DNA from: Paenibacillus montaniterrae
GTDB taxonomy: Bacteria; Bacillota; Bacilli; Paenibacillales; Paenibacillaceae
DNA length: 64,000 bases
Assembly: GCF_018403185.1 (NCBI RefSeq)
Contig: NZ_BOSE01000007.1
Span: 1-64,000 of the forward strand
Direction: 5' to 3'
A model generated the notes under the pieces. The model was not told the DNA's origin. It searched no databases and worked only from the letters and a program-made list of their open reading frames with translations. Made by a program: the position numbers and the translations under genes. Of the stretch, positions 1-8,429 are shown piece by piece; the stretch's first letter is position 1; every line of letters starts with the position of its first letter.

Positions 1-417
1 TACAAAGAAGCTGCATCGTCATCAAAGCTGAGCTTTTTGAACTTCCTCTTAAAATGAGTGTTCAAAAAGCTCAGCTTTCAGGACCAAGAAGATGGCACGA
101 TACTAGAAGGCGAGGAGCGCAGCGTAGAGCGTTGCTACGTGAGCACCGCAGCCTTCGGTAGCGTGACATATTCGACGCCGAATCCGCTACAAAGAAGCTG
201 CATCGTCATCAAAGCTGAGCTTTTTGAACTTCCTCTTAAAATGAGTGTTCAAAAAGCTCAGCTTTCAGGACCAAGAAGATGGCACGATACTAGAAGGCGA
301 GGAGCGCAGCGTAGGCAATAAGCTACGTGAGCACCGCAGCCTTCGGTAGCGTGACATATTCGACGTCGATCCCGCTACAAAGAAACTACATCGTCATCAA
401 AGCTGGGCTTTTTGAAC
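1..417 (+). repeat. Family-1 structured repeat array, locus 1 (one partial and two full copies)
   Basis: The 3' end of one copy lies at 1-42, and full copies lie at 60-229 and 247-417. Each full copy starts with GTTCAAAAAGCTCAGCTTT and ends with its reverse complement; the last copy has one U-G wobble. Inside are the conserved CAGGACCAAGAAG, a long stem (CACGATAC with GTAGCGTG, then GAAGGC with GCCTTC), an apical stem CGTAG/CTACG with a variable loop, a small ATTCG/CGAAT hairpin, and the conserved CATCGTCATCAAAG. The array begins before the window. It lies upstream of trxB in the same orientation. I do not recognise it as a named family. Bases 431-682 contain no gene or clear signal. Confidence 0.85.
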
Positions 418-682
418 TTCCTCTATGAGTTGTATGGGAACAGTATAGCATATCAGCAACTTGTACGTACAATGCAAAACTAATCTTGATTAACTTGTTT
501 TCTGGCTGCCCAATGGTCTAAACTTACGTTATAATAAAGATAGTGCTTTCTTAATTAATTCACTTCCACATGTATGTGCAATTTGATGCATAGCTTTGGG
601 CAAAACTTCAAACCTTAAATAGGGAGTGTCTGCAACCCGTTCAGGAGCACTCTTAACCACGCTGGAAAGTGAAAGTTAGATG

Positions 683-753
683 AACTGTATTGACATATGT
701 TACAGTTTGGTATACTTTAATAGTACACAACTGTAATGTATGTCAATACAGTT
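683..753 (+). promoter_or_regulatory. trxB promoter inside a 25-bp-arm inverted repeat
   Basis: Two 25-nt arms, 683-707 and 729-753, are reverse complements except at two positions, both G-U compatible. Each arm also begins with AACTGTA or AACTGTAA and ends with TACAGTT, so it is itself partly dyadic. A -35 TTGACA (690-695) lies in the left arm and an extended -10 TGGTATACT (708-716) in the loop. The spacing is 15 bp to TATACT or 17 bp to TACTTT. The arrangement suggests two operator sites or a leader hairpin controlling trxB. I cannot name the regulator. Confidence 0.6.
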
Positions 754-782
754 ATAGAATAGAGATAACGGAGGAAATCATA

Positions 783-1706
783 ATGTATAAAACAGTAGTA
801 ATCGGAACTGGTCCTGCGGGACTAACAGCAGCGATTTATTTGGCACGCGCCAACATGTCACCTGTCGTTATTGAAGGCTGGCAGCCTGGCGGTCAATTGA
901 CCACAACAACTGAAATCGAAAACTTCCCAGGCTTTCCTGAAGGCATTTTGGGCTCTGAATTGATGTCTAATATGCGCAAGCAAGCTGAGCGCTTTGGCGC
1001 TACGTTCAAAACGGGCTCAGTAAAAAGTGTAGATTTCAGCAAACGTCCATTTACGCTTGATGTAGAAGGATTGGGCGAGGTCGTAGCGGAATCTGTTATT
1101 ATTTCCACTGGCGCTTCTGCTAAATACCTTGGCATTCCTGGCGAGCAGGACAATATCGGTCGCGGCGTAAGTACATGCGCAACCTGTGACGGCTTCTTCT
1201 TCCGCGGCAAAAAAATCGTCGTAATCGGCGGCGGCGACTCTGCAATGGAAGAAGCAAACTTCTTGACTCGCTTTGCTACATCGGTAACACTTGTGCACCG
1301 TCGCAGCGAGCTGCGCGCTTCGAAAATTATGCAGGATCGTGCGCGCGCCAACGAAAAAATCAGCTGGGCGCTTGATCGCACACCGGTTGAGGTGCTTGCT
1401 AACGGCATGGGCGTTACCGGCTTAAAGGTTCGCAACAATGAAACTGGCGAGGAAGAGGTCATCGAAACTGACGGCGTATTCGTCGCAATCGGACATACGC
1501 CAAACACTGGCTTCCTTGGCGGTCAAATCGATACGGATGCTAGCGGCTACATTCTTGTTAAGCCTGGCACAACTGCTACCAACATTCCTGGCGTATTCGC
1601 ATGCGGTGACGTTCAAGATACCGTATATCGTCAAGCAATTACAGCTGCAGGCACGGGCTGTATGGCTGCCCTTGAATGCGAGCGTTTCTTGGAAGGCTTG
1701 GAGTAA
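783..1706 (+). CDS. trxB: thioredoxin-disulfide reductase
   Basis: A 307-residue FAD/NADPH flavoprotein that reduces thioredoxin in the cytoplasm. The N-terminal FAD-binding motif GTGPAGLTAAIYLARA is followed by PGGQLTTTTEIENFPGF, typical of TrxB. The redox-active motif CATC is present in STCATCDGFFFRG, and the second nucleotide-binding motif is VVIGGGDSAMEEA. The C-terminal FAD motif GVFACGDVQD is followed by QAITAAGTGCMAAL. The length is usual for low-molecular-weight bacterial TrxB. The ATG at 783 is chosen because AACGGAGG lies just upstream; the frame stays open upstream to 690 but runs through the inverted repeat. It is transcribed alone and followed by a strong terminator. Low-level alternatives such as ferredoxin-NADP reductase lack the CxxC motif. 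Confidence 0.96.
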   Translation: MYKTVVIGTGPAGLTAAIYLARANMSPVVIEGWQPGGQLTTTTEIENFPGFPEGILGSELMSNMRKQAERFGATFKTGSVKSVDFSKRPFTLDVEGLGEVVAESVIISTGASAKYLGIPGEQDNIGRGVSTCATCDGFFFRGKKIVVIGGGDSAMEEANFLTRFATSVTLVHRRSELRASKIMQDRARANEKISWALDRTPVEVLANGMGVTGLKVRNNETGEEEVIETDGVFVAIGHTPNTGFLGGQIDTDASGYILVKPGTTATNIPGVFACGDVQDTVYRQAITAAGTGCMAALECERFLEGLE

Positions 1707-1731
1707 GCATCAGGATCATTCCATTACATGC

Positions 1732-1800
1732 AAAAGCGATTGTCTCAGCTTTGCCGACAAGACTCTCTGTCTGTCAGCAAAGCAAGCGACAATCGCTTTT
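1732..1800. terminator. bidirectional terminator after trxB
   Basis: Perfect 13-bp outer stem AAAAGCGATTGTC (1732-1744) with GACAATCGCTTTT (1788-1800), followed by a T-rich run. An inner pairing GCTTTGC/GCAAAGC extends the hairpin. It sits between the convergent trxB and the ABC permease gene and can serve both strands. Confidence 0.8.
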
Positions 1801-1834
1801 CTTTCTATTCAAGCCAGACGGTAGCGGCGGCAAG

Positions 1835-2650
1835 CTATCCTTTCAATGAGCCGGCCAACGCTCCTGCGATAAAATAACGCTGCAAAAAAACAAACATAAC
1901 AATCATCGGCAGCGCTGTAACGATAACGCCGGTCATTAGCAGCGGATAGTTCGTAATATACTCCCCTTTAAATTGAATGAGTGCAAGCGGCAAGGTCAGC
2001 TTGCCCTTCTCTACTAGCAACAGCATTGGGAATAATAGATCATTCCATACAATAACAAACAAAAATGCCGCTGTCGTTGCCAAATAAGGAGCGATGAGCG
2101 GAACTACGATTTGCGTAAACAGTCTGAACTCGCCTGCGCCATCGATCTCTCCCGCTTCCAGCAGCTCCTTCGGTAGCGTCTTGACAAAGCCTGTCAGCAT
2201 AAAGACGCTTAGCGGCAGCAAAATAGTTAGCGTAACGAGAATAAGCCCAGCGTGGCTGTTCGTTAGCGACAGATCTCGCAGCAGTGTATAAATCGGAATC
2301 ATATTAACCTGTGATGGAATCATTAAGCCGACCGCAAACAGCGAAAACAGCATCGCTCCGATCTTGCTTTTACCGTAGCGCATAATGGCATAGGCAATGC
2401 TTCCCGCCAGCAGCAGCTCAAGTGCAACCGTAACGAAGGTAACGAGCGTGCTATTCCAAAAATAGCGCCACATCGTTTGCTTGGCAAACAGAACTTGCAA
2501 ATTGTCCAGCGTAAGCTGCGCTGGCCATGACAACGGATTGGCATAAAACTCTGCATTCGTTTTAAATGTTGTAAATACGACGATCAGCAGCGGAGCAATA
2601 ATGATGCCTGCGAAGCAAGCAAGCAGGAGTTTGCCTATAAAACGAAGCAT
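1835..2650 (-). CDS. carbohydrate ABC transporter permease, MalG/UgpE type
   Basis: A 271-residue inner-membrane subunit with about six hydrophobic segments. The cytoplasmic EAA loop reads EAGEIDGAGEFRLFTQIVVP, the contact site for the shared ATPase in sugar importers of the CUT1 family. I chose the ATG at 2650 because AGGAGGG lies just upstream. An in-frame extension to 2692 would start inside a repeat element and add a non-family N-terminus. It belongs with the binding protein and the other permease upstream, but is separated from that permease by 350 bp holding two family-1 repeats. No ATPase gene is nearby, so a shared MsmX-like ATPase is likely. Confidence 0.9.
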   Translation of the reverse strand: MLRFIGKLLLACFAGIIIAPLLIVVFTTFKTNAEFYANPLSWPAQLTLDNLQVLFAKQTMWRYFWNSTLVTFVTVALELLLAGSIAYAIMRYGKSKIGAMLFSLFAVGLMIPSQVNMIPIYTLLRDLSLTNSHAGLILVTLTILLPLSVFMLTGFVKTLPKELLEAGEIDGAGEFRLFTQIVVPLIAPYLATTAAFLFVIVWNDLLFPMLLLVEKGKLTLPLALIQFKGEYITNYPLLMTGVIVTALPMIVMFVFLQRYFIAGALAGSLKG

Positions 2651-2679
2651 AACCCATCCCTCCTTTTTTTGAATCGGTA

Positions 2680-3002
2680 GTTCAAAACGCACGACTTTGA
2701 TTACGATGCTATTCGGAAGTAGCGTATTCGACTTCGAATATGTCTGCCTACCGAAAACTCCCGTACTCTCGTAGGTTCCGTTCTACGCTGCGTTCCTCGT
2801 TTTCTAGTATTCAGCCATCTTCTCGGTACTGAAAGCCCTACATTTTGAACCTTTATTTGAATCGGTAGTTCAAAATGCACGACTTTGATTACGATGCTAT
2901 TCGGAAGTAGCGTATTCGACTTCGAATATGACTGCCTACCGAAAACTCCGGTACTCTCGTAGGTTCCGTTCTACGCTGCGTTCCTCGTTTTCTAGTATTT
3001 GA
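2680..3002 (-). repeat. Family-1 structured repeats, locus 2 (two nearly identical copies)
   Basis: Minus-oriented copies lie at 2868-3002 (truncated at its 5' end by the permease gene) and 2680-2850. They differ from each other at only a few positions but diverge clearly from copies at other loci. The architecture is kept: GTTCAAAA/TTTTGAAC closing stem, GAAAAC/GTTTTC inner stem, CGTAG/CTACG apical stem. They lie inside an ABC-transporter operon, codirectional with it, in the leader of the second permease gene. Confidence 0.85.
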
Positions 3003-3003
3003 T

Positions 3004-3876
3004 TTAATAGCTGACGCGGTCTGTTCGCAGCAGCTTGAATTGCAGGAAGGTTATGACTGCTATAAGCAGCAGAAAGTAAACGGATGCTGTCGCAGCTTTG
3101 CCAAACGCATAATTGAGGAAGGCTGAGCTGTAAATATACGTCGATAAAATTTCCGTGGCATAGTTAGGGCCGCCTCCTGTCATCGTAAATACAAGATCGA
3201 ATGCTTTAAACGACTGGATCGTCGTATACGATACAACGATTGCTGCGGCTGGTGCGAGCAGCGGCCAAGTAATGCGAAAAAACAACCCCGTCTGCGAAGC
3301 GCCATCGAGAATCGCTGCCTCTTTAATTTCTGCCGGAATGGACTGCAAGCCAGCAACAAACAGTACCGCCATTTGCCCAATATGCGCCCAGGCCTGCACT
3401 GCAGCAATAGAAAAGATCGCGATGCCCGGATTGCCGAGCCAATTTTGCGCCAAGCTCTCCAAACCGATTATTTGCAGCAGCTTATTCAGTGCGCCTAGAT
3501 TGGAATCATAGATAAACGTCCAAATAAAGCCGACCGACACCGATGACAAAATCGTAGGCAAAAAATATAACGCCCGCAAAAAAACGTTCAGCTTCGACTT
3601 TTTATATATTTGCAGCGCCAGCAGCAAGGACACAACTGTCTGGATGAGTACGACCGTCAGCATAAACTTCACGTTATTGCCCAGTGATTTGCGAAATATT
3701 ATGTCCTCGCTCACCTTTACATAGTTTTGCAAGCCGACATACTGATAGGACGGCGAAAGGCCGTCCCAATTCGTAAAGGAGTAGTAGAGTGCCGAAATGG
3801 TAGGGTACATAAACAGCACTGCATATAACACAAGTCCAGGCAAAATAAACGGAAGCAAGCGCAAATGCTTTTTCAT
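3004..3876 (-). CDS. carbohydrate ABC transporter permease, MalF/UgpA type
   Basis: A 290-residue inner-membrane subunit. The N-terminus KKHLRLLPFILPGLVLYAVLF resembles UgpA-type permeases, and the EAA loop contains EIKEAAILDGASQTGLFFRI. The ATG at 3876 lies one base after the stop of the binding-protein gene, implying translational coupling. A longer reading to 3945 would overlap that gene with a basic non-family peptide. It forms a heterodimer with the permease encoded at 1835-2650. Its stop codon abuts the truncated end of a repeat element. Confidence 0.9.
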   Translation of the reverse strand: MKKHLRLLPFILPGLVLYAVLFMYPTISALYYSFTNWDGLSPSYQYVGLQNYVKVSEDIIFRKSLGNNVKFMLTVVLIQTVVSLLLALQIYKKSKLNVFLRALYFLPTILSSVSVGFIWTFIYDSNLGALNKLLQIIGLESLAQNWLGNPGIAIFSIAAVQAWAHIGQMAVLFVAGLQSIPAEIKEAAILDGASQTGLFFRITWPLLAPAAAIVVSYTTIQSFKAFDLVFTMTGGGPNYATEILSTYIYSSAFLNYAFGKAATASVYFLLLIAVITFLQFKLLRTDRVSY

Positions 3877-3877
3877 G

Positions 3878-5167
3878 CTACTGCCCGATCTGCTGCTCCA
3901 CGATCGCTTGCGCTTCGGCTGCGGCTTGCTCAGCCGATACCCCACTTAAAACGGCTTGAATGGAATTCGTGACCGCCTTCTGCACCTCGCCATTTGAAAT
4001 GGTAAAGCGCGGCTGGAAGCGTGTATGCTTGGTCGTCCATTCACTAACAATTTGCAGCTCCTCGGATGTATATTCTACATCCTTGACCGTCACGTTTTGC
4101 CCGGTTCCATTTGCATATTCAGCAGCAATGTCACTGCGGCTCAAAAATTCAATGAACAGCTTCGCTTCCTCAGTATGCTTCGACTTGCTGTTGACCGCCA
4201 GCATAAATGTAGTCGTATGAATACCCTCATAAACCGCTTCATCCGCAGATACCGTAATCGGCGCCAGCAAGCCCTGCTTCAGATTTGGATTGCTCGCTTT
4301 ATTGGAGGCGAGATGGAAGGAGCCCGTACCTAATATTGCAGCCTGCTCCTGTACAAACAGCGCAATCGACGAATCCTGCTTCGCGCCGACAGCATCCTTT
4401 TGTAAATATCCTTTGTCATTCAGCTCTTTGAACTGTGCCAGCGTTTTAACCCACCATTCATCAGTCAGCTTGGCCTCGCCTGCCTCCAGCTTGACGAAAA
4501 TGTCCTCATCAGGCGCATTGTTCATTACCATCGAATTCATGAGTTGGCCCGGTCCAATATCCGCTCCGGGAAATGCAATCGGAGTAAGCCCGGCTTGCTT
4601 GAACACCTCCAGCGCAGCCAAAAAGCTGTCCCAGTCAAGAGGCACCTCTACCTGATGCTGCTCAAACAGCGCAACATTGTAAATCGGGATGTTGTACACC
4701 AACTGATATGGCAGCGCAAATTGCTTGCCATCCTGCTGTCCTGCGGCGATCAGGTTTGGTTCAAAATGCTCGACAAAGCTTTCGCCTGTCAGATCGGTAA
4801 ACAATCCAGCTCTGGCAATCGCTTGGAACTGTGCGCCTGGAAATACTGTAAACACATCGCCGACAGAGCCATCTGCGATTTTAGCCTGAGCAGTCGATTG
4901 ATATTGATCCGACGGGAAAACCTGCGTTTCTACATGTATATAGGGATATTCCTGCTCAAATTTGGCTATAATGCCGTCCAGCACTTCAACATCCTCGCCG
5001 CGCCAGTGAATAAAGCTAAGCGTCACATCCTGCTTCTCAGCCTCACTGCCGCTATTTCCGCCATTGCTTTGCTGCTTGTTATGTTGACTGCCGCTAGAAT
5101 TGCTGCCGCATGCTGACACAAGCAGCATCACCGCCACAAGTATTGTCATCCAGCTCCATTTTCTCAT
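3878..5167 (-). CDS. extracellular sugar-type ABC substrate-binding lipoprotein
   Basis: A 429-residue binding protein of solute-binding family 1. The signal peptide ends in the lipobox LVSAC, followed by a Gly/Ser/Asn-rich linker, so the protein should be lipid-anchored outside the membrane. The mature start DVTLSFIHWRGEDVEVL and the GQLMNSMVMNN and ILGTGSFHLASNK regions fit the family. The ATG at 5167 is preferred; a TTG two codons upstream is closer to AGGAGG and cannot be excluded. It is encoded 14 bp after the monooxygenase gene, in an operon with two permeases. The substrate cannot be read from sequence; the operon suggests a sulfonated or other oxidisable carbohydrate. Confidence 0.9.
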   Translation of the reverse strand: MRKWSWMTILVAVMLLVSACGSNSSGSQHNKQQSNGGNSGSEAEKQDVTLSFIHWRGEDVEVLDGIIAKFEQEYPYIHVETQVFPSDQYQSTAQAKIADGSVGDVFTVFPGAQFQAIARAGLFTDLTGESFVEHFEPNLIAAGQQDGKQFALPYQLVYNIPIYNVALFEQHQVEVPLDWDSFLAALEVFKQAGLTPIAFPGADIGPGQLMNSMVMNNAPDEDIFVKLEAGEAKLTDEWWVKTLAQFKELNDKGYLQKDAVGAKQDSSIALFVQEQAAILGTGSFHLASNKASNPNLKQGLLAPITVSADEAVYEGIHTTTFMLAVNSKSKHTEEAKLFIEFLSRSDIAAEYANGTGQNVTVKDVEYTSEELQIVSEWTTKHTRFQPRFTISNGEVQKAVTNSIQAVLSGVSAEQAAAEAQAIVEQQIGQ

Positions 5168-5181
5168 ATCCAATCTGCCTC

Positions 5182-6321
5182 CTAATCTTGCTTAACCAAG
5201 CCTCGCTCGGCAAGCTTCTGCTTTAATACCGGCATAAGCAGCCGTCCTGAAATCTCAGCTTCCTCCAAATGCGGATAGCCGGACAAAATAAACGATGTAA
5301 CACCAATGTCGACAAATTCAAGAATACGGTCGGAAATTTGCTCAGGAGTTCCAACAAAGGCAACGGCGCCGCCGCCGCGAATAGCAGACAATCCCGCCCA
5401 CATATTTGGCGCAATCACATAATTATCCTCAAGCGACTGATTGAACAAATCCATTTGCCGATTTTGACCTACAGCATCTGTTTTCGCGTGCAGCTTTTCT
5501 TTAGACTTTACGAGCTCCGGGTCGGCCTTGCTTAAGATTTTCCACGCTGCTGCCCACGCCTCTTCCTCTGTTTCTCTGACAACAAGTTGGGCCCGCATCC
5601 CATATCTTAGCGTGCGCTCGATTCCTTGCTGCTCTTTCAGCTCCTGCAAATAACCCTTCATTTCTTGAATTTGCGATTCAATCCAATCAGGCGGCTCCGC
5701 CCACATTAAATAGACATCGGCTGTCAATGCGGCCGTTTTCTTGCCAGCAACCGAGCTGCCGCCAAAATAAACGGGCGGGTGGGGCTGCTGCAGAACAGCT
5801 GGTTGACAGGAGCCTCCTTCAACGAGATAATGCTTGCCCTCAAAGTTGAAGCCACCTGTCTTTACGTCACCCGCTTCCCAAACCCCTTTAACAACCTGCA
5901 AAAACTCCAGCGTTCGCTCATAACGCTCATCATGCTTGTCATAAAGCGGATCGCCACATGCCTTCAAATCCTGCGGATAATGCCCCGTCACGACGTTGAC
6001 CATCGTTCTGCCGCCTGTCATTTGGTCTAATGTGGCTGCATTGCGCGCAGCAAGCACTGGCGAAATCAAGCCTGGGCGCAGTGCGACCAGCGTTTTCAGC
6101 TTGCTTGTGTGCGCAGCAATCCAGGAGCCGACTACAAAGCCATCCCAGCAATCTCCGCCAGTAGGGATTAGCACAAATTCGTAGCCTGCCTGTTCAGCTG
6201 CTTTGGCCACCTCCGTCAAATATTGCGGAGATGCTGGTCGTTGCGGGGCAATCCCCACATATTCTCCGTCCCCTGTCGTTGGTATGAACCATCCGACCTC
6301 AACCTGTTGCTGTTCTGACAT
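5182..6321 (-). CDS. ssuD: FMNH2-dependent alkanesulfonate monooxygenase family protein (SsuD-like)
   Basis: A 379-residue LLM-class flavin monooxygenase. Such enzymes use reduced FMN and O2 to split a sulfonate into an aldehyde and sulfite. WFIPTTGDGEYVG at the N-terminus, LRPGLISPVLAARNAATLDQMTGGR, VNVVTGHYPQDL and PVYFGGSSVAG match the SsuD family, and the length is normal. The start ATG at 6321 has GGAGGGAG just upstream. It is first in an operon with a sugar-type rather than SsuABC-type transporter, and no FMN reductase is visible here. A relative acting on a sugar sulfonate or another sulfur compound is possible, so the symbol marks the family and not a proven substrate. Confidence 0.85.
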   Translation of the reverse strand: MSEQQQVEVGWFIPTTGDGEYVGIAPQRPASPQYLTEVAKAAEQAGYEFVLIPTGGDCWDGFVVGSWIAAHTSKLKTLVALRPGLISPVLAARNAATLDQMTGGRTMVNVVTGHYPQDLKACGDPLYDKHDERYERTLEFLQVVKGVWEAGDVKTGGFNFEGKHYLVEGGSCQPAVLQQPHPPVYFGGSSVAGKKTAALTADVYLMWAEPPDWIESQIQEMKGYLQELKEQQGIERTLRYGMRAQLVVRETEEEAWAAAWKILSKADPELVKSKEKLHAKTDAVGQNRQMDLFNQSLEDNYVIAPNMWAGLSAIRGGGAVAFVGTPEQISDRILEFVDIGVTSFILSGYPHLEEAEISGRLLMPVLKQKLAERGLVKQD

Positions 6322-6492
6322 ATGTCTCCCTCCATGCTCCGATTCATAATCTTAATTCCCTATAGATTTACTTGGTTTAATGTGCTATAAGTAGATTACA
6401 AAAAGTTGTCACAACCGTCTATGTCCATTTGTTGTAGATTGATTTGTCAATTTGTGGGCGGCTAGCCCCGTGTAGGTTAGGAGTGGAATGCA
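6322..6492. promoter_or_regulatory. divergent regulatory region between ssuD operon and AraC gene
   Basis: This 171-bp AT-rich spacer must hold both divergent promoters and probably the AraC binding sites. I see no unambiguous -35/-10 pair or repeated half-site, so this is a positional call. Confidence 0.4.
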
Positions 6493-7365
6493 ATGGAGTT
6501 TGCGCAAGGAATCTGCCTCGACAATATGAATGAGCATGAGCAGGAGTGGCTTTCCATCTACCCGCTGCAGCCAACGGATTACGAAAAGCAGCACGGCATC
6601 TGGCCGCTGCGGATTGGAGCCAATATTGCCAAGCCGCACTATCATATCGGTCCGCGTGTGACACAATACTATTACTTACTGTGCGTGCTGGAAGGAGAGG
6701 GCACATTTATACAGCGGAAAAAGCGCTATGTACTGCAGCCGCGCGACATTTTTTGCTTGTTTCCGCAAGTTATCCATGAATATTATTGTGATCCGCAGCA
6801 GCCGATCAAAAAGCTGATCCTGGCATTTGATGGCAAGCAGGCGCTCGCCACCTTGGCTCGCCTTGGACTTACGCCGGAGCAGCCGCATATGGCAGAGCGC
6901 GTTTCCGAGCAAACAATTACAGCTTTCCTGAACTTATTTAACGAGCATCAGCAAGCGATTGCCCGTCTGCATGGCATGTATGCAATCTTTCATTCTCTGG
7001 AGCTGCAAAACCCGCTGGTTCAGCAGCATGAAGGCTTGCTCGATTGGCTGGAGAAAGGCAAGCAGCTGATCGAGCATCATTTTTCGGAACCGATTACCAT
7101 CGAGGAAATTGCTCATTTGGTAGGCATTGAGCGGAGTCATTTTTCCAAAATGTATCGCAAAGTTTATGGCATTGCGCCAATCGACTTTCTGCTTCAGCTT
7201 AGAATGCAGGAGGCCCAGCTGCTGCTCCAGCACACTAGCTATAAAATCGCTGAGATCGCCCAGGCTGTCGGCTACCAGGATATCTCCTCCTTCTCCAAAG
7301 CATTCAAAAAACGGGTTGGCATTTCCCCTCACGCTTATCGTGAAGGGGGGAGGCTAGATGGGTGA
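6493..7365 (+). CDS. AraC-family transcriptional regulator
   Basis: A 290-residue regulator. The N-terminal half has a cupin-like sensor (VLEGEGTFIQRKKRYVLQPR). The C-terminal half has two helix-turn-helix motifs, ITIEEIAHLVGIERSHFSKM and IAEIAQAVGYQDISSFSKAF, ending in the family signature FKKRVGISPHAYR. The start at 6493 has AGGAG about nine bases upstream. It is transcribed divergently from the SsuD-like operon and likely activates it in response to the transported compound. That link is inferred from position only. Confidence 0.9.
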   Translation: MEFAQGICLDNMNEHEQEWLSIYPLQPTDYEKQHGIWPLRIGANIAKPHYHIGPRVTQYYYLLCVLEGEGTFIQRKKRYVLQPRDIFCLFPQVIHEYYCDPQQPIKKLILAFDGKQALATLARLGLTPEQPHMAERVSEQTITAFLNLFNEHQQAIARLHGMYAIFHSLELQNPLVQQHEGLLDWLEKGKQLIEHHFSEPITIEEIAHLVGIERSHFSKMYRKVYGIAPIDFLLQLRMQEAQLLLQHTSYKIAEIAQAVGYQDISSFSKAFKKRVGISPHAYREGGRLDG

Positions 7366-7417
7366 ACGGTGGTTAATAGAATAGTGAAGCTGAACGACTA
7401 GGCACAATTGAACTCTT

Positions 7418-8326
7418 TTACAGAATGTTGCCTTCCGTTTCAGGAAGCATGAAGCTCAATAATCGCTTTGAAGCTGACGAAAGGGGAACATCTTTCAGTG
7501 TAGCAATCCCGGCATGGCGCGTTGGTATTGGCCGATTAAGCGGAATTTCGATCAGCTTTCCGCTTGCCAATTCCTCCATCACATAATCCCGAACGACAAA
7601 TGCAAGTCCAAAGCCGCTCTGAGCAAATTGCACAAGCAAATCAATGCTTCCCAGCTCAAACTCTGGATGAAGCTTGACTCCGTTAGCCGCTGCGTATTCA
7701 TCGAGATAGGTTCGAGTACTTCCCCCTTGTTCCAGAAGCAGCAAGGGGAAGCGATGCAGCTCGTCTAATTGCAGCGGCTTATGTGACAATGCTTCAAAAG
7801 CAGGCCCTCCTACCAGACAGTCCTGCAGCGCTGTGCTCTTATGAAAGTTGAGCTTAGCATCTTCAGCTGGCAGGTTTACAACCCCAAAATCAATTGCCCC
7901 TTCTTTTAAGAGCACAATAGTTTCAGGTGTAGTACGATTTGTGACACGAACCTTTATCTCCGGATATTGTTTATGAAATTGCTCCAAATACGGCAGCAAA
8001 TAATGTTTGCATAACGTATCGCTTGCCCCAATATTAATCTCACCAAAGAGCAAGCTCTGCATTTCATTAATCTTCTTTTCCCCCAAATCGATTAAATGAA
8101 TCGCCTGCTCTACAAATTGAAACAGAACCTCTCCTTCTGTTGTTAAAATCACGCCCTTGGGAGTTCGAAAAAACAGCTTTCCTCCGATACCCTCCTCAAG
8201 CTGCTTTAGCGTATGACTGACTGCTGGTTGCGTAATATTGAGCTTTTTTGCTGCATTTGTTACCCCTCCAAGCTTAGCGGCCCAATAAAAAACCCGATAC
8301 CATTCCAAATTCAAGCTCAAAGTCAT
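7418..8326 (-). CDS. LysR-family transcriptional regulator
   Basis: A 302-residue regulator with the N-terminal winged helix-turn-helix (GGVTNAAKKLNITQPAVSHT, then LEEGIGGKLFFRTPKGVILT) and a C-terminal periplasmic-binding-like effector domain. The ATG at 8326 follows AGAGAGG. It is divergent from purA with a 103-bp shared control region, so it most likely controls purA and itself. The effector is unknown. The convergent AraC gene ends 52 bp from its stop. Confidence 0.9.
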   Translation of the reverse strand: MTLSLNLEWYRVFYWAAKLGGVTNAAKKLNITQPAVSHTLKQLEEGIGGKLFFRTPKGVILTTEGEVLFQFVEQAIHLIDLGEKKINEMQSLLFGEINIGASDTLCKHYLLPYLEQFHKQYPEIKVRVTNRTTPETIVLLKEGAIDFGVVNLPAEDAKLNFHKSTALQDCLVGGPAFEALSHKPLQLDELHRFPLLLLEQGGSTRTYLDEYAAANGVKLHPEFELGSIDLLVQFAQSGFGLAFVVRDYVMEELASGKLIEIPLNRPIPTRHAGIATLKDVPLSSASKRLLSFMLPETEGNIL

Positions 8327-8358
8327 TACCTCTCTTTATGGATATCATTATTAATAAC

Positions 8359-8390
8359 AATTTTACTTATATAGATAGCAAAATTATAAT
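8359..8390 (+). promoter_or_regulatory. purA promoter with LysR-type dyad
   Basis: A perfect -10 TATAAT (8385-8390) has only a weak -35 (TTTTAC region near 8362). An interrupted dyad AATTTT (8359-8364) and AAAATT (8380-8385) overlaps this region. A weak -35 with a dyad fits LysR-type activation. Confidence 0.5.
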
Positions 8391-8429
8391 GAACCCTGTA
8401 ATTGATTTCAAGTTAACGAGGAGGCTATT

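Noticed and set aside
58..321. Open frames through family-1 repeats with recurring peptides such as FQDQE and NEERSVGK
   Set aside because: The apical loop changes length between copies and shifts the frame, while stems are preserved. No consistent start or ribosome binding site exists.
690..782. Upstream extension of trxB to 690
   Set aside because: It runs through the promoter and inverted repeat; the ATG at 783 has a strong ribosome binding site and the family N-terminus.
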